A stretch of 14,016 bases of DNA from Asterionellopsis glacialis (lineage: Eukaryota > Bacillariophyta > Plagiogrammaphyceae > Rhaphoneidales > Asterionellopsidaceae), in NCBI GenBank assembly GCA_014885115.2, contig WKLE02001853.1:2074-16089 (forward strand), in the 5' to 3' direction. The notes under the pieces are model-generated. The model was not told where the DNA came from and did no database searches. It was given only the letters and a program-made list of their open reading frames with translations. Position numbers and translations under genes: made by a program. This document shows, piece after piece, positions 8,383-14,016 of the stretch; position 1 is the stretch's first letter, and each line of letters opens with the position of its first letter.

Positions 8383-10357
8383 TTAAGCGGTAAAAAATCG
8401 GCGTTGAATACCCTTAGACTCATCATATTCATTTCCTGAATCTGCAGCATGGAACAAGCTTGTATCAATATCATTTCGGACAATCTGGGTTTTAATGAAA
8501 GGCTGCAAATAATTAAAAATTAAGCAGGTTAGAATCGATTTCATCAATCCGAGAAAAGTAGGTAAGCATTTGAACTGAAAGAAGAATATAAATCTCACCA
8601 TATATCCAGTCACAAATAGGGAAACAAGAGAGGCTGTCAAAACTGCTGGCATAGCCATTTGCTCTCCAGATAGGTAACACAAAATTAATGAAGTCGCCAA
8701 AGATGTCCGTGTAATTGCAACATTAATTGCAGCTGCAACACAAAGGGTGGCAATCTGAAGATGCATCCAAGGGAAAATAAACGTAAGTGCTCTTCCAAAT
8801 GCAGCGCCAGCAGAAAAGAACGGGAATATAAACCCCCCGCGATATCCTCCACACACAGTTACAGATATTGCCTGAAGAAGAATGTAGGAAAACAGAACGT
8901 ACGAAAATAAGTAGAATCTTTTCTTTGTTAGAAAGCGAGAAAGGAGAGGAAAACTGGCCGAATCTCAAATCATCCCCTTACGGACAACGAACTTACAATC
9001 ATTTTAAAAATTCCCACAAGCAGAGCTTTCCATCCATTGTCAATTTCAAAGCCAATAGCACCGCTTGTTGGCCACACATGCTCGAGGGTTGAAGCAGGAC
9101 TTCCAGTTGCAATCGTCTGGAACTCAAATTCACCCCAAAACATTGTGTGAGGAATGAACATTCCAATACCTACAATCGCTACGGCACCAGTGAGTGCACG
9201 ATAGACAGCCCTTTCGTTACGAAGCAAGTCATATTTTTGAAATTGAGCCATAATATTCCAGTGCATTTTCGCAAATAGAAATGCGATAAAGGCACCAACT
9301 AAACCCAATGCACCTCCAACAAGTACTTCTGAAGCGTATGCTTCTGGAAGCTTGATTTCTGAGAGGGTCCAAATAGCTTCCATTGGCAATCCAGCTAAGC
9401 CTCGGAATACAACAAGGCATGCTATTCCAGCAAAAATGGCTTCAACCATATGCTCAAAATACTCCAATCCAAACCGATTGCACACTTCAAGAGCAAAAAG
9501 AGATCCTCCGAGAGGCACACCGAAAAAAGCTGCAAGTGCACCGGCCATTCCCTAAAAGGAATTGAACATTTCAAACTAATTAGAATTGCATTGAAAGTTG
9601 ACAAATACTACGCAAACTTCCAAATCTCACTTACCATTAGAGTGTGCTTTCGAACGATATTACGCTGCTCAATCTTGAAAACTTTTCTGGAGATAAATCC
9701 ACCTAGAGCTGCACAAATAGCGACAAGAGGAGCTTCGGGTCCGTAGCTTCCTCCACCAAGAATACTAAATTGTGAAGCTGCAACCATTGGGATGACGTGG
9801 TCCATAGCAATGTAAGCATCCTCATGGACACATTTAACCGTGTAGGGCAAATCTCCAGGTTCTCCCAAGTACACGACACTCAATCCGACACCACAAGCCA
9901 TTGTAAAACCAACAATTGGAATCCAGAGTACATGAGACCACTCTGGCCAAACTCCGACAATGTATTTCTCTGGAATGGTATGCCAGATGTACTCCAGCGC
10001 AGCAAAAAGTACTTTGTAGTATAAGAAGGCAGCAATACCACAAACAATTCCAATCGAGAGTGCCATCACTATACTATGGGGGATAGTGCCTACCTCAAAT
10101 TGACGGGCGTCATCCCAAAAGGAGGAATTAGTCTTGACATACTTTCTAGTAGCTTTTGTTGCTGACAATCCAGGCTTTTCAAATTTTACGGGAGCAGACT
10201 TTGGTTTTTCTTTTCTTTCACCATTGACAGCACCATATGAACCCTTTTCGTCCTTGTCGGGTGCGCTTTCTTCACCGATTTCATCGCTGGCTGCAATCTC
10301 GGTTTCCTTTTCAACCACAAGTGCGACTTCTTCCTCTGACTTTCCTTCTGGAGCCAT
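8383..10357 (-). CDS. CLC-family chloride channel/transporter (paralog A)
   Basis: Four exons on the minus strand: 10357-9635, 9551-8997, 8871-8599 and 8502-8383, all junctions phase 0. Introns are 9552-9634 (83 nt), 8872-8996 (125 nt) and 8503-8598 (96 nt). Alignment to the paralog at 11823 confirms every junction (KHTLM|GMAG, GIFKMI|AIS, GYM|PFIKTQ). The product is 556 residues. Residues 1-88 are a charged soluble tail, followed by a CLC core of many helices. The motif GSYGPEAP (203-210) takes the place of GREGP/GKEGP, with Glu208 as the likely gating glutamate. GGFIFP (438-443) is the GxFxP block. FALEV (260-264) has Val where H+-coupled CLCs carry the proton glutamate, which is a channel-like state. 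There are no CBS domains after the core, unlike most eukaryotic CLCs, so it resembles short bacterial-type proteins. The expected role is anion movement across a membrane; location and ion are unknown. The start ATG has A at -3. Confidence 0.9.
8503..8598 (-). other. In-frame, stop-free third intron of CLC paralog A
   Basis: Donor GTGAGA, acceptor TTTGCAG, 96 nt, phase 0. Read through, it would add 32 mostly hydrophobic residues (starting VRFIFFFQF) without a stop. Removing it joins GYM to PFIKTQ, matching the paralog, so splicing is the better model. Confidence 0.7.
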
Positions 10358-10711
10358 GTTCTTTTATAATATGCGCTTCTTCAAGTCTATGAGCTCACGA
10401 TTGAGGACTTGGCTTTCTGCTTTTTGAATGAGCCTTAGCTAAGGAAACTTAGTTGACAATGTGACGATAATTTTTCTGGAACAAGAAACAAGTTTCCTGA
10501 AGTTTGTAGCAGAATTGACAGGGTTCATAATTTTGTGTGGCTTTTGTAGAACACCTGACATGATTGAAATCGAGAACCCAAAATTCCGCTTCAGAAGGCG
10601 GAAGATAAATGATTTTTTAACAAAGTCGTTCACAAAGACAAGGAAGGAGAACTGAGAAATAATTAAAGGTCCTTTGGAAAAAGTACCTATTAAGGTAGTG
10701 TGACTGTGAAC

Positions 10712-10736
10712 GTACCTGGTAGGTCCTACCCAGGTA
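10712..10736. repeat. GTACC-type inverted repeat, cluster 2
   Basis: GTACCTGGTAGG at 10712-10723 faces CCTACCCAGGTAC at 10724-10736 (reading across a central T) as a near-perfect inverted repeat with one extra C in the right arm. It includes one exact TACCTGGTA (10713-10721). A partial copy (cctggta) follows at about 10767. Confidence 0.7.
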
Positions 10737-11035
10737 CATGGTATGACAATGAATAGTCCTAACATCCTGGTATCAGAAGTACCGTAGTATGGTCACCGTT
10801 CGCCGAAACCGGCCGTCAGTGACTTGCTCGAATGATTTTTCTGCAATCGTCAGAAAGAACTTCCGGAATTTCTATGAAGAAAAGTTTTCTGTTTCACATC
10901 TCAGGCGAAAATACAGTCTCAGTTACCGGTACAAACAGTCAAGTCCGAAATTTCAGGGATTGTCAGCCGCGAGGCAGCCGGAGTAGCAGCTCCGGTCCAT
11001 TTTTTAATTATTTAGACATCACGTCCAATATGAAT

Positions 11036-11314
11036 TACCTGGTATGATACTAGAGATCAGAATATCCTCTACCAGCAGGTACAATACTAAACCAGAGTAC
11101 AGTCTACCAGGTACAGTATTTCAAAACTCTGCTACCAGGGACAATATTTTGGCAGTACCTGGTACTGTACGGTACCTGGTACTTCTACAGGTACCTCTCT
11201 ACCTGGTACAGGCAGGTCCTGGTTCAAACAGAGAGTACTATACCCAGGCGGGGTACCCGCACAGTGGACGCCTCTTTAGTTGCTTTACCTGGTACATACT
11301 GACTGTACCAGGTA
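11036..11314. repeat. GTACC-rich palindromic repeat cluster 3
   Basis: Seven exact copies of TACCTGGTA or TACCAGGTA lie here. Five forward copies start at 11036, 11156, 11173, 11200 and 11286; two reverse copies start at 11105 and 11306. The last pair makes a perfect 11-bp inverted repeat with a 7-nt loop (11286-11296 and 11304-11314). Partial copies (ctaccagggac, aggtacctc, ggtcctggt) fill the gaps. Under equal base use, about 0.1 copies of this 9-mer (either orientation) would be expected in the whole window. Confidence 0.85.
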
Positions 11315-11499
11315 CAGTAGTATGTTTACGTCGAAACAAAATCGAGCCTCAAGGCCATGGACCCAATAAATAACAACCCCCTGTTCTTTGGCTGAAAAAT
11401 ACGAACTCGTACAGGAAGCTGTCCCACCTCGTACAGTAAGCTAGATACTCCTTCCACGTAAGACACAATAAGAGTTCGCTTTAGCACAACATTACGTGG

Positions 11500-11545
11500 T
11501 CCTAGTACTAGGACTAAATTTACAGGACCTCCTTATTCTAGAGAG
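11500..11545. repeat. Palindrome TCCTAGTACTAGGA and flanking element-like sequence
   Basis: Positions 11500-11513 are a perfect 14-bp palindrome. With the bases that follow (up to tctagag at 11537-11543), the reverse complement resembles the stretch at about 3766-3813. It shares CTCTAGA, GTA(G)AATTTA and AGGACC in the same order. This suggests a short dispersed element, much diverged. Confidence 0.45.
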
Positions 11546-11822
11546 GGAGATGGATAAAAACTAAAAACCCCGCCCAGTCACATCAATATATATAAAAAAG
11601 ATGTTTTACTTAGCGTTGATTCGAGAACTGAAAACTCCTTCAAAATCAAATAACGTTCTCTCCAACCAATAAGTCGATTTAGTGTATGCTCTCAATATTT
11701 GAAGGTTCTGTGAAGCTGTAAAGCACCTGTAATCATTTGCCTGCCTTTTTTACAAGGGGAGAAAGAAAACTTCATGCGCAATTGTGCCGAAGGCTTGTCA
11801 AAATTCTTGCGATATATAGCGA

Positions 11823-13763
11823 ATGAATCGTGAAGAAAGACTATCATTTGATAGCGAAGCGCAATCACCACTAAGTCCTAATTATGGCAGCACAGGCAGC
11901 CAATATATTGATGATTCCGTATTTGATCCTTTCTCCATTCGATCGTCAGAATACAAGGACGATGACGCTACCGGCGGACTACATCGAAGTTCTACTCTAA
12001 CTGTAAGGGTTGATGCATATGTAAATCCTGAAGAGGGTGACCCGTCTATTCAAAGGGTTAGGGAGTCTGAAGAGCTACATGGTTCGTCTCGACTGTACAA
12101 ATTAAAGAGGAGACAGTCGGGAAAATGCAACACAGCGAGTCACAATAAAAGGAAATCTAGATCAGCTTCGCTTGTCAGCAATTACCTACCAATTTTACCG
12201 CATACTCAGGACACTTTTTTTCAGGACGCTCTCAATATGGCTGAGGGTACAATACCACAAAGTATCATTATTGCGCTTGTAATTGGAACTTGCTGCGGCG
12301 TTGCCGCTTACGTCTACTACACCATACTTTTCTTTTTACTTGAACTTATTTGGAAGGACCTGCCAAAAATGTTCGTCATTGATGAATGGCCAGAGGAGTG
12401 CTACTGGTTGTGGATTCCCATCGTAGGATTGACCATGGCAATCGGAAATGGCCTGACAGTAGTATTGCTGGGCGAACCTGGTGATTTGGCATACACTGTG
12501 CATTGTGTCCACGAATCTGCTTTTGTTCCTATGAATCACGTTCTACCAATGTTTGCATCTTCCTTGTTTTCTATACTGGGGGGATGTTCCTTAGGACCGG
12601 AGGCTCCTCTAGTTGCCATATGCGCCGCATTAGCCGGTTTTATATCAAGGGTTACCTTTAAGCAGCGCTACCGCAACGTTGTTCGGAAACACACCCTCAT
12701 GGGAATGGCAGGGGCACTGGCTGCTTTTTTTGGATGTCCCTTAGGTGGTTCACTTTTCGCGCTCGAAGTCTGCAGTAGATTTGGCATCGAATATTTCGAG
12801 CATCTCGTAGAAGCAATATTTTGCGGGGAAGTATGTCTCTTCGTCTTTCGAACATTATCCGGATTAGAAATCAGTCCCATTTGGAAACTAGCCCCCACCG
12901 AAATTGGACCAATAGAACCTTGGATTCTCTACGCTGGTGGAGCTATTGGATTGCTCGGGGCAGCCGCATCGGCAGTTTTTGCAGTAGTGCACTCGAAAAT
13001 AATGAAAATCTTCTCTTCGCTTGGATTGCTCGACAACAAGTTTCCTGTTCCAAGAGCACTGCTTGGTGGGATTTTGGTCAATATGTTAGGATGCTTTATC
13101 CCTTTCACTATGTTCTGGGGAGAATTTGAGTTTGAAGTGATTGCAAAACGATCTTTGGCTAGCGAGTTACCATACGTATGGCCAACAACAGGTGCCATTG
13201 GCTTCGAGATGAATGCGACTCACTTTCATGCTCTCGCAACAGGTTTCTGTAAGTTATTAGCTATATCCTTCTCTGTTGCAGGTGGGTTCAGAGGAGGATT
13301 TATTTTCCCATTCTTCACAGCTGGGGCTGCTTTTGGAAATGTTTTGACCTCAGTCATTCCCACTGTACCGGTTCAGATATCGTGCTTATGCTTTGCAGCA
13401 GGCATCAATGTTGCCATAACAAGGACAGCACTTGCAACGACACTTATCTTGTCATATCTATCTGGAGAGCAGAATGCGTTGTCGGCAATATTGGCCGCAT
13501 CTATTTGTTCTCTATTTGCTACTTCTTACACTGTAAGTAGGACAGAAAACGGTACAGTCATAATACTTCTGCAGTGTCTTCAATTAAAACCTCACGTTCA
13601 TTTTGCATGTCAGCCTTTTATCAAAACCCAAATAGCTCGCAGTGACATCGATCACAGTCTCTTCTTTCGAAAGAGAAGAACAGTGTATGCACAAGATTCA
13701 ATAGCTGATTTAGAAGAAATCGACGATAAAGGAAGTAGTCCTCCGAACGACTGCAACATTTGA
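11823..13763 (+). CDS. CLC-family chloride channel/transporter (paralog B)
   Basis: Two exons, 11823-13532 and 13614-13763, with one 81-nt phase-0 intron (GTAAGT...GTCAG), give 619 residues. Without splicing the frame still reads through (646 residues), but removal joins SYT to PFIKTQIARSDID, matching paralog A. Residues 1-136 form a Ser-rich, basic soluble tail, longer than and unlike that of A. The CLC core spans about 137-580. Motifs are LGEPGDLAYTV (216-226), GPEAP (258-262) with Glu260 as the likely gating glutamate, LGGSLFALEV (307-316) with Val where the proton glutamate would be, and GGFIFP (491-496). There are no CBS domains. It differs from A by having Ala for Pro in the GDL(P/A) block. 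It lacks the first two introns of A. It is head to head with A and converges on the gene at the right edge. The predicted role is membrane anion permeation. Confidence 0.9.
   Translation: MNREERLSFDSEAQSPLSPNYGSTGSQYIDDSVFDPFSIRSSEYKDDDATGGLHRSSTLTVRVDAYVNPEEGDPSIQRVRESEELHGSSRLYKLKRRQSGKCNTASHNKRKSRSASLVSNYLPILPHTQDTFFQDALNMAEGTIPQSIIIALVIGTCCGVAAYVYYTILFFLLELIWKDLPKMFVIDEWPEECYWLWIPIVGLTMAIGNGLTVVLLGEPGDLAYTVHCVHESAFVPMNHVLPMFASSLFSILGGCSLGPEAPLVAICAALAGFISRVTFKQRYRNVVRKHTLMGMAGALAAFFGCPLGGSLFALEVCSRFGIEYFEHLVEAIFCGEVCLFVFRTLSGLEISPIWKLAPTEIGPIEPWILYAGGAIGLLGAAASAVFAVVHSKIMKIFSSLGLLDNKFPVPRALLGGILVNMLGCFIPFTMFWGEFEFEVIAKRSLASELPYVWPTTGAIGFEMNATHFHALATGFCKLLAISFSVAGGFRGGFIFPFFTAGAAFGNVLTSVIPTVPVQISCLCFAAGINVAITRTALATTLILSYLSGEQNALSAILAASICSLFATSYTVSRTENGTVIILLQCLQLKPHVHFACQPFIKTQIARSDIDHSLFFRKRRTVYAQDSIADLEEIDDKGSSPPNDCNI
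13533..13613 (+). other. In-frame, stop-free intron of CLC paralog B
   Basis: Donor GTAAGT, acceptor TGTCAG, 81 nt, phase 0, at the same place as the third intron of paralog A. Retention would insert 27 residues that do not resemble those encoded by the intron of A. Confidence 0.75.
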
Positions 13764-13797
13764 TTAAAAGCCGGTCTTAGAGGGTAAAACACGACAC

Positions 13798-13813
13798 ATA
13801 ATAATAATAATAA
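13798..13813. repeat. (ATA)5 microsatellite
   Basis: Five ATA units lie just after the stop of CLC paralog B, in its probable 3' UTR. Confidence 0.7.
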
Positions 13814-13936
13814 ATCATATTGTAAAAATTGGATGATGTTATACAATGTTACTCTATTGAATCAAACACTTCAAGGTTTATGTGTTCCGTTAGGCGAAAA
13901 CTAGTCTCGAGCAGTCGCAAGATTAATGGGCGGAAT

Positions 13937-14016
13937 TTAGTTAAGGACATTGACGCACTTCAAGTCCTCAGCAGCTTGGCACAAACGTTCAGCCATGGCT
14001 TCTTCTCCAGCACGAA
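13937..14016 (-). CDS. Unidentified gene, last 25 codons
   Basis: The minus strand from the window edge reads RAGEEAMAERLCQAAEDLK, then CVNVLN and a TAA at 13937-13939. The stretch has a helical, amphipathic look and frequent GCT, GAA/GAG and AAG codons, as in expressed algal genes. It ends 173 bp past the stop of CLC paralog B and would be convergent with it. Twenty-five residues are too few to name a family. It is called coding from composition and from the strand alternation seen across the window, so it remains tentative. Confidence 0.5.
   Translation of the reverse strand, partial: RAGEEAMAERLCQAAEDLKCVNVLN

Larger units (their letters stand above)
10358..11822. promoter_or_regulatory. 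Divergent intergenic region between the two CLC genes
   Basis: These 1465 bp separate the start codons of the paralogs and must hold both promoters. From left: about 330 bp with nothing recognisable; the repeat unit at 10712-10736; a less AT-rich stretch at 10789-10995 ending in a small hairpin (CCGGAG...CTCCGG, 10978-10995); the large palindromic cluster at 11036-11314; and a 15-nt direct repeat with one mismatch (11406-11420 and 11428-11442, ctcgtacag(g/t)aagct). A palindrome follows at 11500-11513. TATATATAAA at 11587-11596, 227 bp before the plus-strand ATG, could be a TATA element, but this is weak. ORFs here lack protein-like features. Confidence 0.5.

Noticed and set aside
11036..11314. 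CRISPR array
   Set aside because: Repeat units are 9 bp, in both orientations, with irregular spacing and no regular spacers; the host is also eukaryotic.
10789..11373. ORFs across the CLC intergenic region
   Set aside because: They run through the palindromic GTACC repeats, overlap each other in several frames and show no protein-like pattern.
12668..13198. Minus-strand ORFs inside CLC paralog B
   Set aside because: They are antisense shadows of a conserved CLC core that aligns with paralog A.
1..14016. tRNA, rRNA or transposase genes
   Set aside because: No cloverleaf-type segment, rRNA-like stretch or transposase or integrase motif was seen on reading both strands.

Overview
The window looks like nuclear DNA of a unicellular eukaryotic alga, most likely a diatom or a related stramenopile. 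This is inferred from several traits. Genes are compact and use short GT-AG introns of 81-163 nt, often with GTAAGT donors. A eukaryotic ribosomal protein (eL42) and eIF4G are present. The noncoding DNA is AT-rich, and the chloride-channel-like genes are of a bacterial-like type. I cannot name the species.

There are eight genes, and they alternate strands strictly (+ - + - + - + -). From the left: (1) the C-terminal part of a class 3 (diacylglycerol-lipase-like) lipase, 2-505 +. (2) A three-exon eIF4G-type translation initiation factor with MIF4G and MA3 domains, 643-3464 -. (3) Ribosomal protein eL42 (RPL36A/RPL44), 4096-4410 +. (4) A two-exon nucleoredoxin/tryparedoxin-like protein without catalytic cysteines, 4895-5697 -, open further 5'. 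(5) An Mpv17/PMP22-family membrane protein with an unusual repeated N-terminal extension, 6868-8022 +. (6) and (7) Two paralogous CLC-type chloride channel/transporter genes placed head to head, 8383-10357 - and 11823-13763 +. (8) The last 25 codons of an unidentified gene, 13937-14016 -.

Exon structures were rebuilt by reading both strands, matching GT-AG junctions to frame and, for the CLC pair, aligning the two paralogs. The minus-strand CLC gene has four exons. Its plus-strand partner keeps only the third intron. That shared intron is a multiple of three and stop-free in both genes, so retaining it would be silent in frame.

Intergenic DNA holds clustered copies of a short motif, TACCTGGTA or its complement TACCAGGTA. 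They lie between the nucleoredoxin-like and Mpv17 genes and between the two CLC genes, often as small inverted repeats. A second, diverged palindromic element seems shared by the eIF4G-eL42 gap and the CLC-CLC gap.

Two neighbours (eIF4G and eL42) are divergently placed translation genes that could share a control region. The others show no obvious pathway link. I see no phage, CRISPR, transposase or defence system. The most interesting content is the inverted CLC pair with its noncanonical pore motifs and introns, and the palindromic repeat clusters around it.
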